Assembly (NCBI RefSeq): GCF_900537085.1
Contig: NZ_UNRE01000004.1
Span: forward strand, 372,001-436,000
Length of the DNA: 64,000 nt
Origin: Agarivorans sp. Alg241-V36
Lineage (GTDB): Bacteria > Pseudomonadota > Gammaproteobacteria > Enterobacterales > Celerinatantimonadaceae
Reading direction: 5' to 3'
A program made the position numbers and the translations under genes. This document shows positions 7,653 to 16,725 of this stretch, one piece after another; the first letter of the stretch is position 1, and each line of letters opens with the position of its first letter. The notes below the pieces were generated by a model. The model was not told the DNA's origin. It worked only from the letters and a program-made list of their open reading frames with translations, and did no database searches.

Positions 7653-10600
7653 TTACGCCCCCAACAGCTCTTGCTCTTTTGCTTCTTCTATCGCAGCTTG
7701 TTTATCTTTGCGGCTAAACTTAGCACCCAGCATTAACAAACATGGGGTTAGAATTAGGGTTAGCAAGGTAGCAAAGCTTAAGCCGCCAGCAACTGCAGTA
7801 GCCAACTGAGACCACCATTGTGACGATGGCGCGCCTACCTCGAAACTACGTTCAAACACATCAATATTAAGCTCTAACACCATTGGCATTAAACCTAGAA
7901 TGGTAGTGATGGTGGTTAGCATCACCGGGCGTAAACGCTGAGCCCCAGTGCGCATAATCGCTTCTTGAGCCGCAATGCCTTGGCGGCGCAGCACATTGTA
8001 AGTATCAATCAATACAATGTTATTGTTCACCACGATCCCCGCTAAGGTAATCACGCCTAAACCACTCATAATAATACCGAAGGCTTGTCCGGCTATTAAC
8101 AAGCCCAGTAGCACGCCAATAGTAGAGAACAACACCGCCGAGAGGATTAACAAGGCTTGGTAGAAGCTATTGAACTGGGTGATAAGAATTAAGCCCATCA
8201 CAAACAAGGCCACTAAGAAGGCTCTTCCTAAAAACGCCATGCTCTCTTGTTGGTCTTCATTCTGGCCGCGCAGCTTAATATCAACCAAAGGATCGAGCTC
8301 TAACTGCTTAAGCTGTTCCTGAACTTTAGGTAGCTCAATGCTGAGGTTTTGCCCGGCAGCAACGTCAGCACTCACCGTAAGTACTTGGCGACCATCCACT
8401 TTATTGATCACATCTTGTTTTGGCTTAGCCTCTAAAGATACGAAGTTAGTGATTGGTACCAAGCCGTAGGCAGTTTTAACCCGCAACTCACTGAGTCGGC
8501 TAATGCTGCGATTCTCTTCTGGGAAACGCACCCGAATTTCTAATTCATCATCCACATCATCGGGGCGGTAATCGCCAATGTTCAAACCATTGGTGACAAA
8601 CTGAACAGTGTTGCCCAACAAGGTCACATCGGCCCCAAAGCGGGCGGCTTTAGCTCGATCTACCTTAAGCTGCCATTCAATGCCCGGCTTGGTGGTAGAG
8701 TCTTCGGCATTCACAAAGTGAGGATTATCATCAACCAACTGGCGGATTTTCTTGGCCATTGGCTCTAAACGCTCAGGAAAGCGCGAGCTTAGCTCCAATT
8801 GCAAATCTTTACCCGCTGGCGGACCGGCTTTGTCTTTGCGAAACTCGATTTCTAAACCTGCGATAGGCGCTAAGCGAGAACGCATATCTTCGATGATTTC
8901 ATTAGCAGGGCGGCGCTCGTTCCAGTCTTTAAGGTTAACTCGAATATCGCCCAGTTGATCGCCACCCACTTTGGTATAAAGCGTATCGTAGTCTTCCAAC
9001 TCAATAATACGGCGCTCAACCTCTAACATTATTTGCAGCTTTTCATCGGTGGAGTAATCACCGTGGGAGCGAACAATAATGTTATAACCCACAGGCTCTA
9101 CTTCAGGGAAAAACTCTACGCCTTTACCAGCACTGCCATAAGCCATAATCACTGCAATAGCGATAACAATGCCCAAAGCTAATACCCGTAAGGGCGCGTT
9201 TACCGCTTTGTGCAATACCCGCAGATAAAAGCCGGTAAAGCCTTGTAAGCCTTGCCACTCGCCTTTGTCTGCCTTAATTAAGGCTTGCTGTTGCTTGGCG
9301 CTTAACTTACGCGGACGACCAAAAATGTTACCCAAAGAAGGCACAAAGATTAGCGCCATCACCAGAGAGGCACTCAAGGTCGCAATTAAAGTTAAAGGCA
9401 AGTAACCCATAAACTGCCCTACCATGCCTGGCCAAGCCAGCAGCGGAGCAAAAGCCGCTAAGGTGGTGGCAGTAGAGGCAATAATTGGCCATGACATACG
9501 CTGTGAGGCTAACGAGTAAGCCTGATGCCTAGGCACGCCTTCACTCATTTGCCTATCGGCAAATTCCGTGACCACAATGGCCCCATCCACCAGCATTCCC
9601 ACTGCCATAATCAGTGAGAACAACACCACCATGTTGATGGTAAGCCCGCCCAAAGACAGCATTAAAATACCGGCTAAGAAGGAACCCGGAATGGCAATGC
9701 CCACTAACAGTGATGAGCGCACGCCCATAACTGCAATAATCACCACCACTACCAGCAATACTGCCGACAGAATGTTGTTTTGCAGCTCTGAGAGCATGGT
9801 GCGAATATCTTTAGATTTATCACCGGCGTAATCGATAATCACCGAATCGGGCCAAAACTTGCGCTCTTCAGCAATCAGTGTTTTTACCTGCTCAATGGTT
9901 TCGATCAGGTTTTCACCTGGGCGCTTACTCACTTCCAAAGAAATGGTTGGTTTACCATTTACTCGAGCATAGGTGCTGGCATCTTTAAAAGTTCGCCTAG
10001 CCGAGGCTACATCGCCAAAGGTAACGATGCGGTCGCCATCCACCTTAATCGGCAGATCAATCACATCTTTTACGTTCTCAAATACCGCCGGTACTTTTAC
10101 CGCAAAACGGCCATTGCCCGTATCCAAGGTACCGGCCGTTACCAAACGGTTATTACGGCTAACTAAGTTATAAATATCCGCTTGATCTAAACCATAAGAT
10201 TCCATCAAGAGGGGGTTTACCGTAATCTCTAAGAAGTCTTCACGGTCACCACCAATATTAACTTCCAATACCTGCTTCATGGTTTCCATTTGGTCTTGCA
10301 AATCACGAGCAATAGTAAGCAAGGCGCGTTGTGGTAAGTCGCCCGATAACAACACCGTAATGGCCGGTTGCTCGGTAGCTAAAGTCACTTGATGCACCTC
10401 TGGTTCATCACCACCTGCTGGCAATTTAGGTTTAGCTTGATCAACCTTGGCGCGAACATCTGACAAAGCTTGGTCGATGTCTACCCCAACAATAAATTCC
10501 AATACCACCGAGCCATGGCCTTCGCTGGCGGTAGCGGTCATCTCTTTAATGCCTTCTAAACCCTGTAGTTCTTGCTCCATAGGGCGCAATAACAAGCGTT

Positions 10601-10781
10601 CGGCATCTTGCGGCGAAATACCATCGTGAGGAATCGACACATAGATAACCGGGATCTCTACATCGGGATCAGACTCTTTGGGAATATTGTTGTAGGTAAT
10701 GATGCCAGCAACAAACAAGAACAGCAGAATAGACAGTACGGTTCGGGTTCGCGACAAAACCGCTTCAATAAAAGCGTGCAT
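7653..10781 (-). CDS. RND efflux transporter, inner-membrane subunit
   Basis: At 1042 residues this is a full-length resistance-nodulation-division pump subunit of the hydrophobe/amphiphile (AcrB-like) type. It begins with a helix and IPKESDPDVEIPVIYVSI. It has 12 expected membrane helices and two large periplasmic loops. The TM4 motif reads GMLVDGAIVVTEFADRQ, so the second Asp of the AcrB Asp-Asp pair is Gly. In TM10 VVNNNIVLID has Asn where AcrB has the relay Lys. The first Asp is kept. The proton relay therefore differs from AcrB, and the substrate cannot be predicted. Its start overlaps the adaptor stop by one base. No outer-membrane TolC partner is adjacent. Confidence 0.93.
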   Translation of the reverse strand: MHAFIEAVLSRTRTVLSILLFLFVAGIITYNNIPKESDPDVEIPVIYVSIPHDGISPQDAERLLLRPMEQELQGLEGIKEMTATASEGHGSVVLEFIVGVDIDQALSDVRAKVDQAKPKLPAGGDEPEVHQVTLATEQPAITVLLSGDLPQRALLTIARDLQDQMETMKQVLEVNIGGDREDFLEITVNPLLMESYGLDQADIYNLVSRNNRLVTAGTLDTGNGRFAVKVPAVFENVKDVIDLPIKVDGDRIVTFGDVASARRTFKDASTYARVNGKPTISLEVSKRPGENLIETIEQVKTLIAEERKFWPDSVIIDYAGDKSKDIRTMLSELQNNILSAVLLVVVVIIAVMGVRSSLLVGIAIPGSFLAGILMLSLGGLTINMVVLFSLIMAVGMLVDGAIVVTEFADRQMSEGVPRHQAYSLASQRMSWPIIASTATTLAAFAPLLAWPGMVGQFMGYLPLTLIATLSASLVMALIFVPSLGNIFGRPRKLSAKQQQALIKADKGEWQGLQGFTGFYLRVLHKAVNAPLRVLALGIVIAIAVIMAYGSAGKGVEFFPEVEPVGYNIIVRSHGDYSTDEKLQIMLEVERRIIELEDYDTLYTKVGGDQLGDIRVNLKDWNERRPANEIIEDMRSRLAPIAGLEIEFRKDKAGPPAGKDLQLELSSRFPERLEPMAKKIRQLVDDNPHFVNAEDSTTKPGIEWQLKVDRAKAARFGADVTLLGNTVQFVTNGLNIGDYRPDDVDDELEIRVRFPEENRSISRLSELRVKTAYGLVPITNFVSLEAKPKQDVINKVDGRQVLTVSADVAAGQNLSIELPKVQEQLKQLELDPLVDIKLRGQNEDQQESMAFLGRAFLVALFVMGLILITQFNSFYQALLILSAVLFSTIGVLLGLLIAGQAFGIIMSGLGVITLAGIVVNNNIVLIDTYNVLRRQGIAAQEAIMRTGAQRLRPVMLTTITTILGLMPMVLELNIDVFERSFEVGAPSSQWWSQLATAVAGGLSFATLLTLILTPCLLMLGAKFSRKDKQAAIEEAKEQELLGA

Positions 10782-11887
10782 TATTCAGCCCTCTCTTGAG
10801 CTAACAACTCCGCTTTGGTGACCGCTTCAACCTTGTCGCCTTCACGCACAAAACCTTGGCCCAAAACAATCACATCATTGTCACCACTAAAGCCCGACAG
10901 CCAAGCGCCGTCAGGATCTGAGCGCACCAAACTTGCTGGTACAAATTTAACAATGTCATCTACTACGGTTTTCACCCCAAGATTGCCTTGTTCATCAAGG
11001 GCTAATACCGCCGGGCTTACTTTAATCGCTTCAACCTCCTCAAGAGGAAAGCGCACCCCAGCACTCACGCCAGCCATTAGTTTTTGCTGTTTGTTATCTA
11101 GCAATACTTCTACTTTGAAGGTACGGGTATTGGGATCGGATAAGGTGGCGATGAAATCGATGGTGCCTTCTACTTCTTCTCCAGTGACTAAACTTACGTG
11201 GGCTTTTTCACCAAGAGAAAGCTGCGAAATATCGCGCTCTGAAACATCAGTGCGTACCAATAATTGCTGGGTATCGGCCAGCCTTAAGATAGGATCACCA
11301 ATACCTAAATAGGCACCAGCTTCAACAATGTTTTCTTCAAAAATACCGGTGTAAGGTGCCAGTACCAACGTATTATCAATCGCTAGATTGAGTGTTTTCA
11401 CCATCGATTCAGCTTCTACTAGAGAGGCTTTGGCTTCGGCCAAACGCGCTTTGCCTTGGAAGCCCTGTTTGCTTAGCGCTTTTACCCCGGCGTATTCAAT
11501 GGTGCGCTGCTCCAATAAGGCTTCTGCACGCAGTAGCTGCGAGCGCCTGTCTTGAATATCGAGGCGAGCTAAAGCTTGGCCTTTTTTAATGGGCCGGCCT
11601 TCGGCGACTAAAAACTCCTGTAGGCGACCCGATACCTCTGCTGAAATAACACTTTGACGACGCGCTTCGGTTTGCCCGTATAAATGCAAGCTACGTTCAA
11701 TCGTCTCAGCAGTGTAGGTTTTTACTTGCACGCGCGTTAGTTTGTGAGCAGCTTTCTCAGGCTCTGGTTTAGCTTCATCGGCATTAGTCATTTGACCCGA
11801 AAGCATCCAAAACACCACTACAGCAACAATAAAAATAGAAAGGATATATGGGCGAGCAGCAAAAAACTGTTTTACGGAAACAGACAC
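10781..11887 (-). CDS. RND efflux periplasmic adaptor subunit
   Basis: This membrane-fusion protein bridges the inner-membrane pump and an outer-membrane channel. It has an N-terminal membrane anchor (about residues 10-30), a lipoyl half-motif (SAEVSGRLQEFLVAEGRPIKKG), a helical hairpin with QGFQGKARLAEAKASLVEAE, the second lipoyl half (DNTLVLAPYTGIFEE) and a beta-barrel region. I chose GTG 11887, nine bases after AGGGAG (11902-11897). A TTG at 11893 is also open but would be only three bases from that site. The gene is first in a two-gene operon with the pump. No local regulator is present. Confidence 0.9.
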   Translation of the reverse strand: MSVSVKQFFAARPYILSIFIVAVVVFWMLSGQMTNADEAKPEPEKAAHKLTRVQVKTYTAETIERSLHLYGQTEARRQSVISAEVSGRLQEFLVAEGRPIKKGQALARLDIQDRRSQLLRAEALLEQRTIEYAGVKALSKQGFQGKARLAEAKASLVEAESMVKTLNLAIDNTLVLAPYTGIFEENIVEAGAYLGIGDPILRLADTQQLLVRTDVSERDISQLSLGEKAHVSLVTGEEVEGTIDFIATLSDPNTRTFKVEVLLDNKQQKLMAGVSAGVRFPLEEVEAIKVSPAVLALDEQGNLGVKTVVDDIVKFVPASLVRSDPDGAWLSGFSGDNDVIVLGQGFVREGDKVEAVTKAELLAQERAE

Positions 11888-12018
11888 AATCAAACACTCC
11901 CTGTCGATGATTCAATTAAGCAAATCAGTATACAAGTTAGTGCAAACAATCTATATGCTTTGCCGAAGACTACTGACAAATTTGCTACAAAGCGTTAGCT
12001 AAGTATGAAAAATAACGA

Positions 12019-12036
12019 AGCCACCGGGCGGTGGCT
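12019..12036 (-). terminator. Terminator of erpA
   Basis: AGCCACC (12019-12025) pairs with GGTGGCT (12030-12036). On the minus strand the hairpin is followed by TTCGTTATTTTT, a reasonable T-rich tail 40 bases past the erpA stop. Confidence 0.65.
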
Positions 12037-12074
12037 TACAAAAAGATACAATTGCGTGATGTTTTGGGGATACT

Positions 12075-12434
12075 TTAGATGCTAAATGACGATCCACAAC
12101 CACATGTTGTATTAGCATTTGGGTTGTTCACCAAGAAGCGTGAACCCTCTAAGCCAGAGGTAAAATCAACAATGCCACCCACTAAATATTGCAGGCTCAT
12201 TGAATCGACCACCATAGAAACACCTTGTTTTTCTACTAGGGTATCGCCTTCATTTACTTTTTCGTCGAAGGTGAATCCGTAAGAGAAACCAGAACAACCA
12301 CCGCCAGTGACATAGACACGCAACATTAGCGCTGGGTTTTCTTCTTCAGCAACTAGCTCTTTTACTCGCGACGCAGCGGCGTCGGTAAATTGAATTGGAA
12401 ATGCGGCTTGTTCAGTTACAGCTTGTTCTGACAC
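12075..12434 (-). CDS. erpA: Iron-sulfur cluster insertion protein ErpA
   Basis: ErpA is an A-type carrier that passes Fe-S clusters to target enzymes such as IspG/IspH. The 119 residues hold the three cluster-binding cysteines of the family: Cys47 in [11 protein letters not shown], and Cys111 and Cys113 in [11 protein letters not shown]. The GTG start is supported by AAGGA seven bases upstream. It is monocistronic, with its own terminator. In E. coli erpA is also close to hemL. Confidence 0.97.
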   Translation of the reverse strand: MSEQAVTEQAAFPIQFTDAAASRVKELVAEEENPALMLRVYVTGGGCSGFSYGFTFDEKVNEGDTLVEKQGVSMVVDSMSLQYLVGGIVDFTSGLEGSRFLVNNPNANTTCGCGSSFSI

Positions 12435-12543
12435 AATCTATTCCTTAAAAATGTTAACTGACGCGGATTATCTAATACCCGAGTAATTTGTTCAAGTATT
12501 ATCCTAGAGGCTTTACGCTTGGCCTTAAAGCAGAGCGAGCAGC

Positions 12544-13206
12544 TTATTTTTTGGGCCAACTTTGCTTGTAAATGATCTCGGCTTTTTTATTCCATTTATT
12601 GCCTTTAACCTTGGCTGTTAGCTCTATGCGCTCTGCTTTAAAACCTTCCGGCAATTTGATATCGGTATTCACTTCTTGGAAATAACGGAACTTAAAGGCT
12701 AATGGCGCCGCTTGGTTTTGCAGCTCAGCCAAACTGTATTGCGCAGGCTCTTGATCTTGACTGCCCACCACTACCAGCTGCAATTCTCCACTTAACCAAC
12801 GCTTGTTGCGCGCAACTTGCATCAACAATACCTGCATTCGATAGTAGTTGGGGCTTAACATGGCTTCGATATGAAACTGTTCAATCTTCATGCCGCCAGC
12901 TTGTTTTTCTGGCGCCATAATTTTGCGGTAAACCAGCAGTTCTTCACTTAGCGCATGCTTTTGCTCAGTAAGCTGGTTAATGTTTTGTTTTAGCTGGGCA
13001 AGCTCGGCCAAGCTTGTATCTTGTTCTAAGCGCACCATAGACAAGCGCTGCTGCAGCACAGACTGGCTATCTAACGAAGAACTAAGCTGCTGTTTTAGTT
13101 GGCTAATTAATTGATCTTTTTCTTCAACAACCACCGACAAGCCATACACACTGGTTAAGGCCAAGGCACCGACTAAACTTACAACTAATAACTTTGGCTT
13201 TGCCAC
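12544..13206 (-). CDS. DUF6776-like membrane-anchored coiled-coil protein
   Basis: The 220-residue protein has an N-terminal signal-anchor (residues 5-25) and a coiled coil of about 80 residues rich in Leu, Gln and Lys. Next comes LLVYRKIMAPEKQAGGMKIEQF, which I associate with the DUF6776 family of gammaproteobacteria. The C-terminal domain has beta-strand character with WLSGELQLVVVGSQ and FKFRYFQE. It probably faces the periplasm. Its function is unknown. It is divergent from hemL across 287 bases, and GTG 13206 is preceded by a purine-rich AGGTAAGAG. Confidence 0.8.
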   Translation of the reverse strand: MAKPKLLVVSLVGALALTSVYGLSVVVEEKDQLISQLKQQLSSSLDSQSVLQQRLSMVRLEQDTSLAELAQLKQNINQLTEQKHALSEELLVYRKIMAPEKQAGGMKIEQFHIEAMLSPNYYRMQVLLMQVARNKRWLSGELQLVVVGSQDQEPAQYSLAELQNQAAPLAFKFRYFQEVNTDIKLPEGFKAERIELTAKVKGNKWNKKAEIIYKQSWPKK

Positions 13207-13411
13207 TTTTGCTCTTACCTGTCGCGAAAAGACGACAGTTTACCCAGATTTACTGCCAGCAACAAATTACCCTTATTGCCCTACTCGTTAATTGGCTTTT
13301 TACTGCCAATAACACTGCTTGAATATCAGCGCTTTTCTTGCTTACTCAGTTCCATTCAGCAAGCTGCATCAAAGCCTATATTCACGGCCATTCTCATCAC
13401 CATTGGTAATA

Positions 13412-13440
13412 TTACTTGGCTATGGATTATTTGTTATAGT
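13412..13440 (+). promoter_or_regulatory. Possible hemL promoter
   Basis: TTACTT (13412-13417) and TATAGT (13435-13440) are 17 bases apart, 54 bases before the hemL start. The -10 is reasonable and the -35 is weak. The rest of the 13207-13493 gap shows no gene I trust. Confidence 0.35.
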
Positions 13441-13493
13441 GAGCGCAATTTACTGCCTTAACGGCCCGTGATTCAGATTTTAAAGGATGCTTT

Positions 13494-14777
13494 ATGTCTC
13501 GTTCAGAACAACTTTTTAGCCAAGCCCAGCAAACTATTCCTGGCGGCGTTAACTCTCCAGTACGCGCCTTTAATGGTGTGGGTGGAACACCGGTTTTTAT
13601 TGAACGAGCCGACGGTGCGCGCATTTTTGATGCCGATGGCAACAGCTACATTGATTACGTGGGATCATGGGGACCAATGATTTTGGGCCATAACCACCCT
13701 GCTATTCACCAAGCAGTGGTAGATGCTGCTGCTAAAGGCTTGAGTTTTGGCGCACCTACCGCTGCCGAAATTGACATGGCCAACCTAGTCTGCGAATTGG
13801 TGCCGTCGATGGACCAAGTGCGCATGGTTAACTCGGGCACCGAAGCCACCATGAGCGCTATTCGCCTTGCTCGCGGCTATACCGGCCGCAATAAAATTCT
13901 TAAGTTTGAGGGTTGTTATCATGGCCACGCTGACTCATTGCTGGTTAAAGCGGGCTCTGGCGCATTAACCCTTGGCCAACCTAGTTCGCCAGGCATTCCT
14001 GCGGACTTTGCTCAGCATACCCTTACCGCTACCTTTAACGACTTAGCTTCTGTAGAAGCTTTGTTTGCCGAATACCCGGAAGACATTGCCTGTATTATCG
14101 TTGAGCCAGTGGCTGGCAACATGAACTGTATTCCTCCGCTAGATGGCTTTTTAGAAGGGCTACGTGCCATTTGTGACAAATACCAAGCGGTATTCATTAT
14201 TGATGAAGTAATGACAGGCTTTCGAGTTTCCTTAGGCGGCGCCCAAGCTCACTACAATGTGAAGCCCGACCTAACATGTTTAGGTAAAGTGATTGGCGGC
14301 GGTATGCCAGTAGGCGCGTTCGGTGGCAGCCAAAAGATTATGAATCACTTAGCCCCAGTTGGTCCGGTTTACCAAGCAGGTACTTTGTCGGGCAACCCAA
14401 TCGCTATGGCTGCGGGCCTAGCTGCACTAACTGCGCTAAAAGATCCGGCGGTTCATCAGCACTTAAATGCCATCACCGAACGCTTAGCAAAAGGCCTAAA
14501 AGCCGCAGCCGATCGCCAAGGCATTCCGCTAACGGTTAATCAGGTAGGTGCCATGTTAGGCTTTTTCTTTACCGAGGAAAGCAGTGTAAGCAACTTTGCC
14601 CAAGCCTGTGCTTGTGACGCTGAGCGTTTCAAGAAGTTCTTCCACCTGATGCTGGAAGAAGGCATTTACCTAGCGCCATCTGCATTTGAGGCTTCATTCA
14701 CCTCTTATGCCCATAGCGAAGCTGACATTGATGCCACCATTGCAGCGGCTGAGCGTTGTTTTGCTAAGCTAAAATAA
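13494..14777 (+). CDS. hemL: Glutamate-1-semialdehyde 2,1-aminomutase
   Basis: HemL converts glutamate-1-semialdehyde to 5-aminolevulinate, the second step of the C5 pathway to tetrapyrroles. At 427 residues it has the normal length. Class III aminotransferase features are clear: [13 protein letters not shown] at the start, [26 protein letters not shown], the Asp of IDEVMTGFR, and the PLP-binding lysine in [17 protein letters not shown] near residue 265. AAAGGA lies seven bases before the ATG. The tetrapyrrole product is upstream of cobalamin and siroheme, both used by genes in this window. Confidence 0.98.
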   Translation: MSRSEQLFSQAQQTIPGGVNSPVRAFNGVGGTPVFIERADGARIFDADGNSYIDYVGSWGPMILGHNHPAIHQAVVDAAAKGLSFGAPTAAEIDMANLVCELVPSMDQVRMVNSGTEATMSAIRLARGYTGRNKILKFEGCYHGHADSLLVKAGSGALTLGQPSSPGIPADFAQHTLTATFNDLASVEALFAEYPEDIACIIVEPVAGNMNCIPPLDGFLEGLRAICDKYQAVFIIDEVMTGFRVSLGGAQAHYNVKPDLTCLGKVIGGGMPVGAFGGSQKIMNHLAPVGPVYQAGTLSGNPIAMAAGLAALTALKDPAVHQHLNAITERLAKGLKAAADRQGIPLTVNQVGAMLGFFFTEESSVSNFAQACACDAERFKKFFHLMLEEGIYLAPSAFEASFTSYAHSEADIDATIAAAERCFAKLK

Positions 14778-14784
14778 GTACTAT

Positions 14785-14809
14785 GGCCGCACTTACTTAA
14801 AGTGCGGCC
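14785..14809. terminator. Terminator shared by hemL and the convergent DUF2845-like gene
   Basis: GGCCGCACTT (14785-14794) pairs perfectly with AAGTGCGGCC (14800-14809) across a five-base loop. It sits eight bases after the hemL stop and touches the stop of the convergent gene. T-rich stretches on both sides are short. Confidence 0.75.
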
Positions 14810-15088
14810 TTACCTTAACCATTCTATTTTCACTACTCGGCCAGTCTTCAAATACACCACGTATTTTTTGCCTTTGAGGTTGTAGAGCACGCCTTCTAAC
14901 TTATTGAAGTTATCGCCGCTGACTACTTCTTCGTATTCAGGCTTGCCGCAGGCGCTAACTAACTCCAACTTATCGGTACCAGAGCGTATCCAAGTGCCGT
15001 TACAATTTATATTTGCGACTTCGGTTCCATTACCGGCTTGCGCGCTGCCTATCACAAGCAACAACATCAGCCATAAACACTTTTGCAT
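14810..15088 (-). CDS. Small exported protein, DUF2845-like
   Basis: The 92-residue precursor has a clear signal peptide (MQKCLWLMLLLVIGSAQA, cleavage after AQA). The mature part is about 74 residues. It contains NINCNGTWIRSGTDKLELV followed by ACGKPEYEE, a pattern like the DUF2845 family (Cys, G, D-x-x-x-V, x-CGxP). The two cysteines could form a disulfide. Function is unknown. AAGGA precedes the ATG. Confidence 0.75.
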   Translation of the reverse strand: MQKCLWLMLLLVIGSAQAGNGTEVANINCNGTWIRSGTDKLELVSACGKPEYEEVVSGDNFNKLEGVLYNLKGKKYVVYLKTGRVVKIEWLR

Positions 15089-15143
15089 CCACTATCCTTA
15101 CAAACACTAATCAACTGAGTAAATAATTATAGTAAGCAATAAC

Positions 15144-15515
15144 TTAGGAAGAGGAGTTTTTTACTGAAGGGCGTGTCCAAAGAAAAATCATTACCGCCAG
15201 CAAGCAAGTACCAGCAGCAATCCGGGCAAACCATGGAACATCCATCCACAGCATTAAACCGGCCGAAATAGCCACCATGACGCTAGCGCTACACTTTGCT
15301 TTTAAGCTGACTACACCGTGGCGCTGCCAATCGTTAATCAATGGTCCGAAAGTGCCATGCTGCTCTAACCATGTAGCAAATCGAGGGGAGCTTTTAGAAA
15401 ATAGAATCACCGCCAACAGTATGAATGGCGTAGTTGGTAACAAAGGTAAGAAAATACCTACCGTGCCTAGCAATACCGCTAGCCAAGCAACCAAGAGGTA
15501 AAACAGTTTTAACAT
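15144..15515 (-). CDS. YbaN/DUF454 family inner-membrane protein
   Basis: The 123-residue protein matches the DUF454 (YbaN) family. Its first helix ends in GTVGIFLPLLPTTPFILLA, where the LPTTPF motif is diagnostic. FSKSSPRFATWLEQH and FGPLINDWQRHG form the cytoplasmic loop, and two more hydrophobic helices follow. Function is unknown across the family. It is 55 bases upstream of the DUF2845-like gene on the same strand and may be cotranscribed with it. Confidence 0.92.
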   Translation of the reverse strand: MLKLFYLLVAWLAVLLGTVGIFLPLLPTTPFILLAVILFSKSSPRFATWLEQHGTFGPLINDWQRHGVVSLKAKCSASVMVAISAGLMLWMDVPWFARIAAGTCLLAVMIFLWTRPSVKNSSS

Positions 15516-15724
15516 CGAGCAAGCACCTTTTATCAGCAGGCTCTTAGTTTACTCTTTTATAGGGGTAAATAGCTGTTAGTTATAGCTTGTAGCAAAATAA
15601 AATTAGACATCTAGACGGCCAAATAATAAATTAGCTCTGCCGCCGATTTACTCGCCAACTTGCGGGCGGCTAACAAATACCGCTAAAGCGCCTAAGGGCG
15701 CGAACTAATTACTAGGAGTTCGTC

Positions 15725-15913
15725 ATGTTTGAAGCTGTCCAAAAAGAAACCATTATTCTCACAAACGAAAAACAAGGTTGTAAGCCACATTGGCAACAAC
15801 CTTGTTTAACCAAAACAGATTGCCTTGAACTTAACGATCTCATTTCATCTCATAAGCTCAATGAATATACAGAGCTTTCTTACTTCAAAGACCGTTACAG
15901 GCCCAAAGCTTAA
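15725..15913 (+). CDS. Small hypothetical protein, 62 residues
   Basis: ATG 15725 is five bases after a good AGGAG. The product is soluble and mildly charged, with two Cys (KQGCKP, QPCLTK, and a third in TDCLEL) and a C-terminal SYFKDRYRPKA. I do not recognise a family. The coding sequence includes a very strong inverted repeat (15770-15807), so the region may act as RNA as well as protein. Its stop codon overlaps the 3' end of the convergent small exported gene. Upstream, GCGCC/GGCGC around 15690 is another short hairpin. Confidence 0.6.
   Translation: MFEAVQKETIILTNEKQGCKPHWQQPCLTKTDCLELNDLISSHKLNEYTELSYFKDRYRPKA
15770..15807. repeat. 12-bp perfect inverted repeat with nested stem inside a small gene
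   Basis: AAACAAGGTTGT (15770-15781) pairs perfectly with 15796-15807. The 14-base loop itself contains GCCA-cat-TGGC, which extends the helix by four pairs after a small internal loop. In the mRNA this would sit about 15 codons after the start codon of the 62-residue protein. Confidence 0.85.
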
Positions 15914-16104
15914 AAACAAAATGCCGATTTAACGCCTCCTTGTTTTGCTTCTTGATTACATATTCTTCGATCTGAGCTCTGCATGCTGTCTTGTACCTGT
16001 AGCTGCGAGCTGTAACCATCAACTTCTAAGGCATGGCTTGCTGCACTTACAAACAGAGCAGAGCTGAAAATAATACTTAAAAAACTTGTAGTAAAAAATT
16101 TCAT
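15910..16104 (-). CDS. Small exported protein, 64 residues
   Basis: ATG 16104 follows GGAG by nine bases and gives a signal peptide (MKFFTTSFLSIIFSSALFVSAASHA). The mature peptide is about 39 residues, LEVDGYSSQLQVQDSMQSSD then RRICNQEAKQGGVKSAFCF. Two cysteines near its end could form a disulfide. An ATG 48 bases upstream is in frame but would bury the signal peptide. No family recognised. It is convergent with the 62-residue gene and the two share their last bases. Confidence 0.6.
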   Translation of the reverse strand: MKFFTTSFLSIIFSSALFVSAASHALEVDGYSSQLQVQDSMQSSDRRICNQEAKQGGVKSAFCF

Positions 16105-16302
16105 AATACTTCTCCAAGAAATGTTGATTTTTGACTGCGCAGCCATGAACAAGAAGACCTAGCTGTCTACTAGGTTATTTCAAAGAAATTTAAAATTTTT
16201 TAGAAAAAAGTGAAGAATAATTGGAAAGTTTTGTTATTTCTTAGACTTAGAAACAGATAAAAAAGATGAGAAAAGCTGGAGAAGGAAGCTACCAAAATAA
16301 CT

Positions 16303-16329
16303 AAGCGCTTAACAAGATTAAGCGCTTTT
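16303..16329. terminator. AAGCGCTT repeat hairpin, terminator-like both ways
   Basis: AAGCGCTT at 16303-16310 is repeated at 16320-16327. Since the octamer is its own reverse complement, the copies can pair across a nine-base loop. T4 follows on the plus strand and AGTTATTTT on the minus strand. On the minus strand it lies 30 bases after the stop of the 29-residue frame. Confidence 0.5.
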
Positions 16330-16358
16330 AGATTATGAAATAATGACTAAATAGCTTA

Positions 16359-16448
16359 CTACTTTGCACTATTGCGGGTTCGTTTATCGCTCGATTTACT
16401 TGGACAAAAACTCGCACCTGAAGCACCTCTAAAACTTGAAACAGCCAT
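16359..16448 (-). CDS. Putative 29-residue peptide
   Basis: ATG 16448 opens a 29-codon frame ending TAG 16361-16359. It has AGGGG eight bases upstream and a terminator-like hairpin 30 bases downstream. The product, MAVSSFRGASGASFC then PSKSSDKRTRNSAK, is small, Ser-rich and basic with one Cys and no membrane helix. Three features together (SD, frame, terminator) argue for a transcribed unit of about 150 bases. The peptide itself is not recognised and the unit could also be a small RNA. Confidence 0.4.
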   Translation of the reverse strand: MAVSSFRGASGASFCPSKSSDKRTRNSAK

Positions 16449-16725
16449 AATATTTACCCCTACTACTTAAAATGTGAATGTGAAGTTCATCTGTTAACCA
16501 CACAAGTAGTAAGGAGCAATAACGAGGCCAGTTTTTCAAAATCTTCTGATTAGAGTAAAAATTCCAGAATTAAACTAATGAAAAGCCTACCAATAGTGAT
16601 AAAAGCCAATTATGACATCCCTAAGCAGGTTTTTATTTGGAAGCTATTGTTTGTCTCGCTTATTGCACAATGCGAATGCGCTCACATGTGGCACAAAGCT
16701 GCGCCACATTGCAGCAAAAGCGACA
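16449..16725. other. Gene-poor gap before the dUTPase 3' end
   Basis: No supported gene is seen here. A plus-strand frame that begins in this stretch runs antisense into the dUTPase gene and is not credible. ATGTGGC (16686-16692) can pair with GCCACAT (16703-16709), a 7-bp hairpin just beyond the dUTPase stop, without a T-run. Confidence 0.4.

Noticed and set aside
10815-11312. 165-codon plus-strand frame inside the RND adaptor gene
   Set aside because: Ser/Thr/Pro-rich translation of the reverse strand of a conserved gene, with no family resemblance.
13276-13461. 61-codon plus-strand frame before hemL
   Set aside because: No ribosome site, and it covers the probable hemL promoter.
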